From NCBI GenBank assembly GCA_002441445.1, contig DJWC01000151.1, forward strand, positions 64,461 to 81,425: a stretch of 16,965 nt of DNA, read 5' to 3'. How positions within the stretch are numbered: the stretch's first letter is position 1; each line of letters begins with the position of its first letter. This document shows, piece after piece, positions 6,467 to 14,177 of this stretch. Source of the DNA: Pusillimonas sp. UBA6240. GTDB lineage: Bacteria > Pseudomonadota > Gammaproteobacteria > Burkholderiales > Burkholderiaceae_B. Position numbers and translations under genes: made by a program. The notes under the pieces are model-generated. The model was not told the DNA's origin, searched no databases, and saw nothing but the letters and a program-made list of their open reading frames with translations.

Positions 6467-6506
6467 CAAAGCCATACCATTGGCGGCAGATAGTCGCGCA
6501 GGCCTT

Positions 6507-7202
6507 CTACGATTTGCTACTGGAACAGCGCGGGCTGCTGCCCAACGAATCGCCGCTCAGGTCGCACAGATAGCTGAGCACCATATCGGGTGCGTGTTTC
6601 AGCCTTCCCGCGACGCGTTCGGGGGCGCCGATGTCGACGCCCAGCACATAGGACAGGGTATAGCGATTGGTAATGAAATAAGAGCCCAGCCCCGAGATGG
6701 AGACATACAGGTCTATCCAGTCCGCGTCCTTGCGGAAGACCCCTTTGTCCTTGCCTTTCTGAAGAATCTCGGCCAGCGCGGAGCGCAAAGGATTGAACAT
6801 CTCGGTAATGGCCTTGGACTTCTTGATATGCCGCGCCTTGTGCAGGTTTTCCGTGGAAAGCAGCTGCATGAATCCCGGCTGTTCGATGAAGTATTCAATG
6901 GTTTGAACCACGAGCGCGCGCATGTCCGCGATGGGGTCTTCGCCCGTCAGCGCCAATTCGTTCTGGTGTTCCCGCATGGCGCGGTAGGCGCGTTCCATGA
7001 CTTCGATGAACAAAGCCTCTTTGCCGTCGAAATAATGATAGAGCAGGTTCTTGCTGATCTTGCAGCGCGCCACGATCGCGTCGATGCGCGCGCCGTCGTA
7101 GCCTCGCGCGGCGAATTCTTTATAGGCGGCCAGGAGTATGCGTTCTCGGGTGGCCTGGGCATTGCGTACGCGGATATTCGTATCGGTTTTCTTTATTGAC
7201 AT
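6507..7202 (-). CDS. TetR-family transcriptional regulator, divergent from the hydantoinase operon
   Basis: A protein of 231 residues with a complete N-terminal TetR helix-turn-helix at about 16-65: RERILLAAYKEFAARGYDGARIDAIVARCKISKNLLYHYFDGKEAL. The C-terminal ligand domain (about 80-215) contains MRALVVQTIEYFIEQPGFMQLL and the helix DWIDLYVSISGLGSYFITNRYTLS, resembling RutR-like and related regulators of nitrogenous-compound use. It ends with a Ser-rich tail (GDSLGSSPRCSSSKS). It faces hyuA across 216 bases that hold a promoter and an imperfect palindrome, so it most likely represses the hyu-ABC operon until a substrate or product binds. That regulatory link is inferred from position. Its 3' end meets abiF, so the tail sequence may have been shaped by that insertion. 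Confidence 0.88.
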   Translation of the reverse strand: MSIKKTDTNIRVRNAQATRERILLAAYKEFAARGYDGARIDAIVARCKISKNLLYHYFDGKEALFIEVMERAYRAMREHQNELALTGEDPIADMRALVVQTIEYFIEQPGFMQLLSTENLHKARHIKKSKAITEMFNPLRSALAEILQKGKDKGVFRKDADWIDLYVSISGLGSYFITNRYTLSYVLGVDIGAPERVAGRLKHAPDMVLSYLCDLSGDSLGSSPRCSSSKS

Positions 7203-7299
7203 GTTGGCCTGGAGCGGGCGGTTTGCCGCTCTTCCTTGATGAGTGTAACCGAGCGCTGAAGGGGCGGGCGCTTACAGGAAAACCCTAGTGTCCGATTCC

Positions 7300-7342
7300 T
7301 TGACAGCTTTTGCCGGCTTATTTATTGTACTGACTAGTTAGT
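7300..7342 (+). promoter_or_regulatory. Promoter of the hyu-ABC operon with overlapping probable TetR operator
   Basis: TTGACA at 7300-7305 (perfect -35) and TATTGT at 7323-7328 (4 of 6 to TATAAT) are 17 bases apart. Directly downstream, ACTGACTAGTTAGT at 7329-7342 is a 14-base palindrome with one mismatched pair, centred on ACTAGT, over the expected transcription start: the typical place and size for a TetR-type repressor site. The core runs on as TAGTTAGTTAGT (7335-7346). Binding by the divergent TetR protein is inferred. Confidence 0.6.
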
Positions 7343-7349
7343 TAGTTGT

Positions 7350-7391
7350 CGCCTCAGGAAGGCGTTTCATTTCTGTGCGGACGCTCCGCAC
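7350..7391 (+). promoter_or_regulatory. Two hairpins in the hyuA leader
   Basis: CGCCT 7350-7354 pairs with AGGCG 7360-7364 (5-base loop), followed by the T-rich TTTCATTTCT. GTGCGGA 7375-7381 pairs with TCCGCAC 7385-7391 (3-base loop). Both lie in the ~85-base leader between the promoter and the hyuA start and leave the Shine-Dalgarno (AGGGGA around 7403) free. They could stabilise or attenuate the transcript; no known riboswitch is recognised. Confidence 0.35.
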
Positions 7392-7418
7392 GGCACGGGC
7401 ACAGGGGAATTCGATTCA

Positions 7419-9539
7419 ATGGACACCATGGTGAAAGCGGAGCGCGGAGTGCGCGTGGGTTGCGATATCGGCGGCACTTTTACGGATATCGTGCTGGCCA
7501 TGCCCGACGGCAGGCTTTTTGTGAACAAGACGTCCAGCACTCCCCATGACCTGGGGCTGGCGATCGTGCAGGGCTTGCAGACGCTGATACGGCAGGCGGG
7601 GATCGCGCCTTCCGACATTACGGAAATCGTGCACGGCACGACGACCGCGTCCAATACCATTCTGCAGAAAGTCGGCGCCCGCACCGGTGTGCTGACCACG
7701 GAAGGGTTCCGCGATGTGCTGGAAATCGGCCGCATACGCACGCCGACCATGTTCGACCTGGCCTGGCAAAAGCCCGTTCCCCTGGCGGCGCGCCGCTTCC
7801 GGCGCGGCATCCGCGAACGCATGGGCGCGGACGGCAAAGTCGTCACGCCTTTGAACCGCGCCGAGGTCGAATCCGTGGTGCGCGAGCTGGTCGACGAAGG
7901 CGTGGACTCCATCGCCATCTGTTTCCTCAACAGCTACATCAATCCCGAGCACGAGCTCGCGGCCAAGGCCGTGATACAGGAATGCTTCCCCGATCTGTTG
8001 CTGAGCGTTTCCTGCGAAGTCCTTCCTGAAATCAAGGAGTACGAGCGCACCAGCACGACGGTGGTCAACGCCTACATTCTTCCCGCCATGCGCAGCTACC
8101 TGGGCCGGCTGAAGAATGATCTCGAACGCATGGGCATCACGGCCTCGCTGCAAATCATGGCGTCCAACGGCGGCATGATGGGCATCGCCTCGGCCACCGA
8201 CAAGCCGGTCTTCGCCGTGGCCTCGGGGCCGGCGGGCGGGGTGGCCGGCGCGGCGCAGGTGGGCGTGGCCAGCAAAGAGGAAGAGCTCATCGTCTTCGAT
8301 ATGGGCGGCACTACGGCCAAGGCGTCCATCATCCTGGGCGGGCAGCCTTCTTTGACGACCGAGTACGAATTCCGCGACGGCATCAGCGCGCCCAGCCGCT
8401 TCATCAAGGGCGGCGGCTATGTGCTCAAAGTGCCGGCCATCGATATCGCCGAAGTGGGGGCGGGGGGCGGCTCGCTGGCCTGGATAGACGCCGGGGGCCT
8501 GCTGTGCGTGGGACCCGAATCCGCCGGCGCCGACCCGGGCCCCGCCTGCTACAGCCGCGGCAACGACAAGCCCACCGTCACCGACGCCAATATGATACTG
8601 GGGTATCTGAATCCCGAGGCGCTTGCCGGGGGCAGCCTGAAGGTGGATCCCGAAAAATCCCGCCTTGCGGTGCGGAAATACATAGGCGAGCCTCTGGGGC
8701 TGGAACTGTATGCCGCGGCGCACGGCATACGCCGCGTGGCGAACGTGAACATGGCGCGCGCCATCAGGGCGGTCACGGTGGAGCGCGGCCGCGATCCGCG
8801 CGAGATGGCCATGATCGCATTCGGCGGCGGCGGGCCTTTGCACGCCATCGACGTGGCCAAGCTGCTGGGCATCAAGCGCGTCATCGCGCCCGTCATGGCG
8901 GGCGTTTTCTGCTCGGTCGGCATGCTGACCGCCAATGCCGAACATCATTTCGTCAAGGCCGTGCTGCAGGTGCTGGACCGGCGCCTGCCCCCTTCGGTGC
9001 AGGAGGCGGTCGACGAACTCCTGGAACAAGGAAAAGCGGTGCTGGCGTCCGAAGGCTATGCGGACCACATGGTCGACGCCGTGGTCAGCGCCGACCTGCG
9101 CTATCTGGGCCAGAGCTCTGAGCTCACCGTGCCGGTGACGGGAAGCTTCAACGACGAGCAGACCATCGCACGCTTGCGGGAAGATTTTTCCCAGCTTTAC
9201 GAAGCCACCTTCGGCTACCGCAGCGACGAAACGCTGGAGCTCGTGAACCTGCGGGTGATGGTGTCGGGCCGCAGCGAGCGGCGCTTGAACTTTCCCGGCA
9301 TACGCGTCGATGCCAGCGCGCTGGCGGGGCAGGCCGGCGCCCGCATGGTCAGCTTCGATCCGGATATGCCGCCTTGCGAAACGCCGGTCATCGCGCGCTC
9401 CAGCATGGACGCGACGCCGCGCCGCGGGCCGCTGATCATCGAGTCCTACGACACGACCATCATTGTGCCGCCCGATGCGGTGGCCAAAGCGGACGCCATA
9501 GGAAACATAGTGATAGACATTGATTCGGAGCAGGCATGA
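7419..9539 (+). CDS. hyuA: Hydantoinase/oxoprolinase family protein, subunit A (ATP-dependent)
   Basis: A protein of 706 residues, the normal length for HyuA-type subunits. It has the sugar-kinase/HSP70-like nucleotide-binding features of the N-methylhydantoinase A / 5-oxoprolinase family: DIGGTFTD at 16-23, HGTTTASNT at 72-80, and the second phosphate-binding motif FDMGGTTAK near residue 295; the region GAGGGSLAWID follows near 350. Domains in order: Hydant_A_N (about 12-190), Hydantoinase_A (about 210-500), C-terminal domain. With HyuB it hydrolyses cyclic amides such as hydantoins or oxoproline-like rings at the cost of ATP; acetone carboxylase belongs to the same superfamily, so the substrate is not fixed. 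ATG 7419 follows AGGGGA; a second ATG at 7428 is possible. The stop overlaps hyuB (ATGA). Confidence 0.93.
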   Translation: MDTMVKAERGVRVGCDIGGTFTDIVLAMPDGRLFVNKTSSTPHDLGLAIVQGLQTLIRQAGIAPSDITEIVHGTTTASNTILQKVGARTGVLTTEGFRDVLEIGRIRTPTMFDLAWQKPVPLAARRFRRGIRERMGADGKVVTPLNRAEVESVVRELVDEGVDSIAICFLNSYINPEHELAAKAVIQECFPDLLLSVSCEVLPEIKEYERTSTTVVNAYILPAMRSYLGRLKNDLERMGITASLQIMASNGGMMGIASATDKPVFAVASGPAGGVAGAAQVGVASKEEELIVFDMGGTTAKASIILGGQPSLTTEYEFRDGISAPSRFIKGGGYVLKVPAIDIAEVGAGGGSLAWIDAGGLLCVGPESAGADPGPACYSRGNDKPTVTDANMILGYLNPEALAGGSLKVDPEKSRLAVRKYIGEPLGLELYAAAHGIRRVANVNMARAIRAVTVERGRDPREMAMIAFGGGGPLHAIDVAKLLGIKRVIAPVMAGVFCSVGMLTANAEHHFVKAVLQVLDRRLPPSVQEAVDELLEQGKAVLASEGYADHMVDAVVSADLRYLGQSSELTVPVTGSFNDEQTIARLREDFSQLYEATFGYRSDETLELVNLRVMVSGRSERRLNFPGIRVDASALAGQAGARMVSFDPDMPPCETPVIARSSMDATPRRGPLIIESYDTTIIVPPDAVAKADAIGNIVIDIDSEQA

Positions 9540-11281
9540 GCGCAGTTGCGATTGAACCCATCACCATAGACCCCATTACTTTTGCGGTCGTCAAAAATGC
9601 CATGGACGCCATCGTCGACGAGGTGGCCTACACGGTATTGCGCACGGCGCGCTCGGAAATCGTCAAGGACGTCATGGATTATTCGGCGGCCATTTGCGAT
9701 CGGGAAGGGCGCATGATCGCCCAGGCCAAGACCATTGCGCTGCACCTGGGCGCCATACCCGAAGCCATGGCGGAAGTCCGCAAGCGCTATGGCGGTACGC
9801 TGCAGCCGGGCGATGCCGTTATTTTGAATGACCCCTACGAAGGGGGCATGCATTTGCCCGATATCTTCATGTTCGTGCCCTTCTTCTACCAGGGCGAGAT
9901 CGAAGGCTATTGCGTGGTGATCTGCCATCATACGGATGTGGGCGGCCGCGTACCGGGCTCGAACGCCAGCGATTCCACGGAAATCTACCAGGAAGGCATA
10001 CGGATTCCGGCGTTGAAGCTGTATGAGCAGGGCCGGGCCAATGACACCGTGGAGCGCCTGATCGCCCGCAACGTGCGGGTGCCGGATCGCGTGCTGGGCG
10101 ATTTGCGGGCCCAGTATGCCGCCTGCAAGGTCGGGGTGCGGGAACTCACCGGTCTGCTGGACCGCTATGGCAGGCATGCGGCCCGGGCTTATTTCGAGGA
10201 GCTGCTGGATTACGCCGAGCGCCTGACGCGCGAGGAAATACGCCGCTGGCCCAAGGGCAGGTTCACGTTCACCGACTATATCGACGACGATGGCATTTCG
10301 CCGGATCCGATACCGATCTGCGTATCCATGACCGTGCATGACGACCATGTCAGCGTGGACTACAGCGGCTCATCGCCGCAGGTGCGAGCGGCCATCAATT
10401 CCACATTGTCCTATACCAAGTCCTGCACCTACCTTAGCGTCCGCTGCGCTTTGAAAGGCGATGTGCCCAACAACGCGGGGGTATTCCGCTGCGTCGAGAT
10501 CCATGTGCCGGAAGGCTCGGTGCTCAATCCGAAAGAGCCGGCCGCGGTGGCGGCGCGCGCGCTGACGGGTTATCGCGTATTCGATGCGATGCTGGGCGCG
10601 CTGGCCCAGGTCGTGCCGGACCGCATCCCCGCCGCCGGCGAAGGGGGCAATACCGTGGTCTGCCTGTCCGGCAAGAACGACCAGGGCAAGCCCTATATCA
10701 TCGTCGACATGATTTGCGGCGCCTGGGGCGGCCGTCCGCACAGCGACGGCATAGAAGCCATTACCAACGCATCGCAAAACCTGTCCAATACGCCGGTGGA
10801 AACACTGGAGGCCAAGCACCCCGTGCGTGTCGAGGCGTATGAGCTTCTGCCCGATTCCTGCGGCGCGGGGCAGTACCGCGGCGGCCTGGGGATACGGCGC
10901 AGCTACCGCGTGCTGGGCAAGGATTCATTCCTGCAATTGCGCGCCGACCGCATGAAGTTCCAGCCCTACGGTCTGGCCGGTGGCGAGCCTGGAAGCGCGG
11001 CCGAGAACCGCCTGGAAAGAGCCGGGCAAGTCCGGCTGCTCCCCAGCAAGGTCGGCATGGCGGTGGAGTGCGAAGATGTGGTCACGCATTGCCAGCCCGG
11101 CGGCGGAGGCTTCGGCGACCCGCTGGCGCGCGACTGGGATGCAATCAGCGAAGACGTCTGGAACGGGAAGATCAGCGCGGAATACGCGCGCAAGCATTAT
11201 CGCGTGGTGGTGGACGGCCAGTCCGGCCGGGTCGACGCCCAGGCCACGCAGGCCTTGCGCGCCGGGACGCAGCAGCTTTGA
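9536..11281 (+). CDS. hyuB: Hydantoinase/oxoprolinase family protein, subunit B
   Basis: A protein of 581 residues of the Hydantoinase_B family, normal length. Hallmarks: DYSAAICDREGRMIAQ (49-64), NDPYEGGMHLPD (98-109), CHHTDVGGRVPGS (130-142), and the C-terminal HCQPGGGGFGDPL. The His/Asp/Asn-rich NDPY and HHTDVGG motifs contribute to the active site and metal binding in relatives. It is the partner of HyuA; its ATG overlaps the hyuA stop (ATGA) with GGAG just upstream, so the two are made in equal amounts by coupled translation. The following binding-protein gene starts 49 bases downstream. Family assignment is firm; the substrate (hydantoin, N-methylhydantoin, oxoproline or another cyclic amide) is not determinable from sequence alone. 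Confidence 0.93.
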   Translation: MSAVAIEPITIDPITFAVVKNAMDAIVDEVAYTVLRTARSEIVKDVMDYSAAICDREGRMIAQAKTIALHLGAIPEAMAEVRKRYGGTLQPGDAVILNDPYEGGMHLPDIFMFVPFFYQGEIEGYCVVICHHTDVGGRVPGSNASDSTEIYQEGIRIPALKLYEQGRANDTVERLIARNVRVPDRVLGDLRAQYAACKVGVRELTGLLDRYGRHAARAYFEELLDYAERLTREEIRRWPKGRFTFTDYIDDDGISPDPIPICVSMTVHDDHVSVDYSGSSPQVRAAINSTLSYTKSCTYLSVRCALKGDVPNNAGVFRCVEIHVPEGSVLNPKEPAAVAARALTGYRVFDAMLGALAQVVPDRIPAAGEGGNTVVCLSGKNDQGKPYIIVDMICGAWGGRPHSDGIEAITNASQNLSNTPVETLEAKHPVRVEAYELLPDSCGAGQYRGGLGIRRSYRVLGKDSFLQLRADRMKFQPYGLAGGEPGSAAENRLERAGQVRLLPSKVGMAVECEDVVTHCQPGGGGFGDPLARDWDAISEDVWNGKISAEYARKHYRVVVDGQSGRVDAQATQALRAGTQQL

Positions 11282-11330
11282 GGTGCAATATCAATCCGGC
11301 CTGTCCTGCGGGCCTTTACATGGAGCAAGC

Positions 11331-12335
11331 ATGAAGACGCAATCCATTTTTTTTCGCCGTTTCGCCAGCCTGATGGCCTGTGCGGCCATCGGCGCCGCAG
11401 CCTGGGCCATGCCGGCCAGCGCCGCGGAATCGCTGCTGGTGCGCCTGGATTTTTCGCCCTGGGGCATGCATGGCGCGATGCACCTGGCCAAGCAGAAAGG
11501 CTGGTTCAAGGAGCAGGGCCTGGACGTGGAGATCCAGGACGGCACGGGCACGATCAATACCTTGCAGCTATTGGCCGCGGGGCGGGTCGATGTCGGCCAA
11601 GTGTCGGTGGGAACCATGGCGGTCGCCAAGGAAAACGGCCTGGATCTGATTTCCATCGCCGGCTTCGCGCGCACGGGCGATCTGGCCGTCATGCTGGATG
11701 AAAAGCTGGGCGTCAAATCGCCCCAGGATCTCAAAGGCAAGAAGATCGTCTGTTTCACCACCAGCCCGTGGGCGCCTTTCATCGAGCCGTATCTGCAGGC
11801 CAACGGCCTGAAGAAGGGCGAGGTGGAAATCGTCATGGTGGCCCCCAGCGCCATGGTCTCGACCTATGCCTCGGGCAACGCGGACGGCTTCATGTCGCAA
11901 GCGCCTTTCGGCCAGCCCATGGTCAAGAAAACGCGTCCGGCCAGCGCTTTGCTGCTCGCCGACAGCGGCATCAGCTTTCCCAGCTACGGCCTGGTTTCCA
12001 CGCCGGCCATGCTGTCGTCCAAGCGCGATGCCATCAAGAAGCTGGTGCAAGTGCAATTGCGCGCCTGGAACTATATCTACGACGGCCATATCGAGGAAGC
12101 CGTGCAGGCCATATTGGCCGAGCGTCCCAATGCGAAGCTGGATGCCGACGTGCTGCGCGGCCAGCTCGAAGCGTACCGCGCCTTCTTCAAGAGCCCCTCT
12201 GGCGGCGATCTTCCCATTGGAGTACAAACGGACGAGGATTGGGCCGCCGCCATCAAATCGATGGAACAGACAGGGATGATCAAGGCCGGCCACAAGCCAT
12301 CCGACTATTACACCAATGCGCTGATCGAGCGTTGA
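11331..12335 (+). CDS. ABC transporter substrate-binding protein, SsuA/NMT1 type, periplasmic
   Basis: A protein of 334 residues from ATG 11331, which has GGAGC five bases upstream; the frame is open upstream inside hyuB but that stretch is not a real protein. A signal peptide is clear: basic start, hydrophobic core ASLMACAAIGAAAWA, and probable cleavage after MPASA (about residue 31). The mature protein has the NMT1/THI5-like fold of periplasmic binding proteins: WGMHGAMHLAKQKGWFKEQGLDVEIQDG, then LLAAGRVDVGQVS and the second-lobe KGKKIVCFTTSPWAPFIEPYLQANGL. Relatives bind sulfonates, taurine, pyrimidine precursors or riboflavin, so the ligand is open; operon context suggests the compound degraded by HyuAB. 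Confidence 0.9.
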   Translation: MKTQSIFFRRFASLMACAAIGAAAWAMPASAAESLLVRLDFSPWGMHGAMHLAKQKGWFKEQGLDVEIQDGTGTINTLQLLAAGRVDVGQVSVGTMAVAKENGLDLISIAGFARTGDLAVMLDEKLGVKSPQDLKGKKIVCFTTSPWAPFIEPYLQANGLKKGEVEIVMVAPSAMVSTYASGNADGFMSQAPFGQPMVKKTRPASALLLADSGISFPSYGLVSTPAMLSSKRDAIKKLVQVQLRAWNYIYDGHIEEAVQAILAERPNAKLDADVLRGQLEAYRAFFKSPSGGDLPIGVQTDEDWAAAIKSMEQTGMIKAGHKPSDYYTNALIER

Positions 12336-12350
12336 CAGGGGAGACCGCGA

Positions 12351-13124
12351 GTGGCCGGCTTTCTAGAGGTAAAGGGGCTGAACAAGATCTATCGCTCCAA
12401 GCGTGCGCCGGTACACGCTTTGCGCGATGTGGATCTCGATATTCCCGAAGGCGAATTCCTGTGCATCGTCGGCCCCAGCGGCTGCGGCAAAAGCACGCTG
12501 CTGCGCTGCATAGCCGGGCTCGAGCCCATATCCAGCGGCCGGCTGGCCTTGCAGGGCAGCCAGATCAAGGCGCCGCCCAAGAATATGGGCGTGGTTTTCC
12601 AGCGCGACCTGTTGCTGGAGTGGCGCAATGTGCTGGACAATGTGCTGATCGCGGCGGAATTCCATGGCCTGGACCGGAAATCCCATGAAGGCCGGGCCCG
12701 CGAACTATTGTCTTTGTTCGGCCTGAAAGACTTCATCGACCGGTATCCGCGCGAGCTCTCGGGCGGGATGCGGCAGCGCGTGTCCATCTGCCGCGCGCTC
12801 TTGACCGATCCCCAGCTATTGCTGATGGACGAACCCTTCGGCGCTCTGGATCCCTTTACGCGCGACGAGCTCAATTCCGAATTGCAGCGCACCTGGCTGG
12901 CGACGGGCAAGACGGTGGTCTTCATTACGCATTCGATCAGCGAAGCGGCGTACTTGGGCAGCCGGGTCGTCATCATGGCGCGCAACCCGGGCCGCATAGA
13001 AAAAATCATACCGGTCGAGCTGGAGCGTCCGCGCGGGCTGGATGTCCGCGATACCGCCCGCTTTGCCGAGTATGTCGTGGAAATCCGCGAAACCTTCCGG
13101 GAACTGGGTATCTATAAGGGCTGA
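12351..13124 (+). CDS. ABC transporter ATP-binding protein (SsuB/TauB type)
   Basis: A protein of 257 residues starting at GTG 12351, supported by GGGGAGA eight bases upstream and by the family N-terminus (FLEVKGLNKIY). All nucleotide-binding motifs are intact: Walker A GPSGCGKST (41-49), Q-loop Gln84 in VVFQRD, signature LSGGMRQR (136-143), Walker B LLLMDE (156-161) and the H-loop His194 in FITHSISEA. It powers the importer with the adjacent permease and binding protein. It begins 15 bases after the binding-protein gene and ends 5 bases before the permease gene, so all are one operon. It is the nitrate/sulfonate/taurine importer class. Confidence 0.93.
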   Translation: MAGFLEVKGLNKIYRSKRAPVHALRDVDLDIPEGEFLCIVGPSGCGKSTLLRCIAGLEPISSGRLALQGSQIKAPPKNMGVVFQRDLLLEWRNVLDNVLIAAEFHGLDRKSHEGRARELLSLFGLKDFIDRYPRELSGGMRQRVSICRALLTDPQLLLMDEPFGALDPFTRDELNSELQRTWLATGKTVVFITHSISEAAYLGSRVVIMARNPGRIEKIIPVELERPRGLDVRDTARFAEYVVEIRETFRELGIYKG

Positions 13125-13129
13125 AGAAC

Positions 13130-13930
13130 ATGAAGCATTTTTGGCTGAAAACGGAACGCGGCCGCTCGATCCTGCTGACCACCCTGGTGCTGCTGGCCCT
13201 ATGGGAAGCGGGCGTGCGCCTGTCCGGAGTGCGCGAATTCATGCTGCCGGCCCCCAGCAAAATCGTCATGGAGTTTTTCGATTCTCCCGGCTACCTGCTA
13301 TTGCAGAGCCTGGATACGCTGCGCACCACGGTGGCGGGGTTCGCGCTGGCCGTGGTGCTGGGCGTCATCGCGGCCATAGGCATTGTTTATTCACGCTTTC
13401 TCGACCGCACCCTGTATTCGCTGCTGGTGGCGATGAACGCCGTGCCCAAAGTGGCGCTGGCCCCCCTGTTCGTCATCTGGCTGGGCACCGGAGCTGCGCC
13501 GAAGATCGCCATCGCCATGCTGATCGCCATTTTCCCGATTTTGATCGACACCGTGCTCGGACTGAAATCCACGGATCCCGAAATGCTGGACATGGCGCGG
13601 GTGAACCAGGCGTCCAAAGCCAAGGTGTTGTGGAAAATCCGTTTCCCCAATGCGCTGCCCAGCCTGTTCGCCGGCATGAAGGTGGGCGTGTCTTTCGCCC
13701 TGGTCGGAACCATTGTGGGCGAATTCGTTGCCGGGGGATCGGGGCTGGGGCACGTCATTTTGGTCGCCCAGGGCAGCTTCGATACGCCGACGGTATTCGT
13801 TGCGCTGGCCTTGCTGTGCGTGCTGGGCGTGGTGCTGTTCAAGGCCATAGAAATGGTCGAGGCTCGTTTGCTCGGCTGGCATGCCTCGCAGCGCGGCCCC
13901 GCCGGCGAAATCGCGGCAGTGGGTTCCTGA
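13130..13930 (+). CDS. ABC transporter permease (SsuC/TauC type)
   Basis: A protein of 266 residues in the inner membrane, with about six hydrophobic segments: about 13-30, 65-88, 95-118, 124-145, 185-208 and 222-242. The cytoplasmic coupling loop that docks with the ATPase is EMLDMARVNQASKAKVLWKI (151-170) followed by RFPNALPSLFAGMKVG, matching the binding-protein-dependent transport permease signature. The ATG at 13130 follows GAAG. It is the last gene of the tetR-controlled hyu operon. After it, AGGGCC (13935-13940) and GGCCCT (13949-13954) form a short hairpin without a U-run, so where transcription ends is unclear. Confidence 0.92.
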   Translation: MKHFWLKTERGRSILLTTLVLLALWEAGVRLSGVREFMLPAPSKIVMEFFDSPGYLLLQSLDTLRTTVAGFALAVVLGVIAAIGIVYSRFLDRTLYSLLVAMNAVPKVALAPLFVIWLGTGAAPKIAIAMLIAIFPILIDTVLGLKSTDPEMLDMARVNQASKAKVLWKIRFPNALPSLFAGMKVGVSFALVGTIVGEFVAGGSGLGHVILVAQGSFDTPTVFVALALLCVLGVVLFKAIEMVEARLLGWHASQRGPAGEIAAVGS

Positions 13931-14068
13931 GCCCAGGGCCTCGAGGCGGGCCCTTGAAGCGCTTGCCGCGGGGCGTGCGCATTCCGCCGGATCTGCTTGT
14001 GCGTGTCTCGCCGCGCTGGACGGCAGCGCGCAGCGCCGCAACGTACAATATGTGGCGCCGTCGTCTAG

Positions 14069-14166
14069 GCGACCCTATCCGGGCGACCCTCCCCGGGCGG
14101 CCCCGTCCAGGCGACCCTCCCCGGGCGACCCCGTCCAGGCGACCCTCCCCGGGCGGCCCCATCTAT
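14069..14166. repeat. 14-bp GC-rich tandem repeat, 7 units, in the leader of the Atm1-type gene
   Basis: Seven consecutive 14-base units start at 14069, 14083, 14097, 14111, 14125, 14139 and 14153. The consensus is GCGACCCTCCCCGG alternating with GCGGCCCCGTCCAG, giving a 28-base higher-order period; units 2, 4 and 6 are identical. The first and last units are degenerate. The array ends 11 bases before the ATG at 14178. A -10-like TACAAT at 14044-14049 lies directly upstream, so the array is probably transcribed as the 5' leader. No spacers and no CRISPR features. The function is unknown; slipped-strand copy variation is expected. Confidence 0.9.
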
Positions 14167-14177
14167 AAGCAAGCTCA

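Noticed and set aside
7416..9068. 550-codon open frame on the minus strand, antisense to hyuA
   Set aside because: It mirrors the codon structure of a clear HyuA gene, has no recognisable domain, and is typical of antisense frames in high-GC coding DNA.
10980..11330. Upstream extension of the substrate-binding protein frame into hyuB
   Set aside because: The extension overlaps hyuB, is Arg/Pro/Ser-rich without similarity to binding proteins, and the signal peptide begins at ATG 11331 with a good ribosome-binding site.
14069..14166. CRISPR array
   Set aside because: The units are contiguous with no spacers and only 14 bases long; no cas genes nearby.
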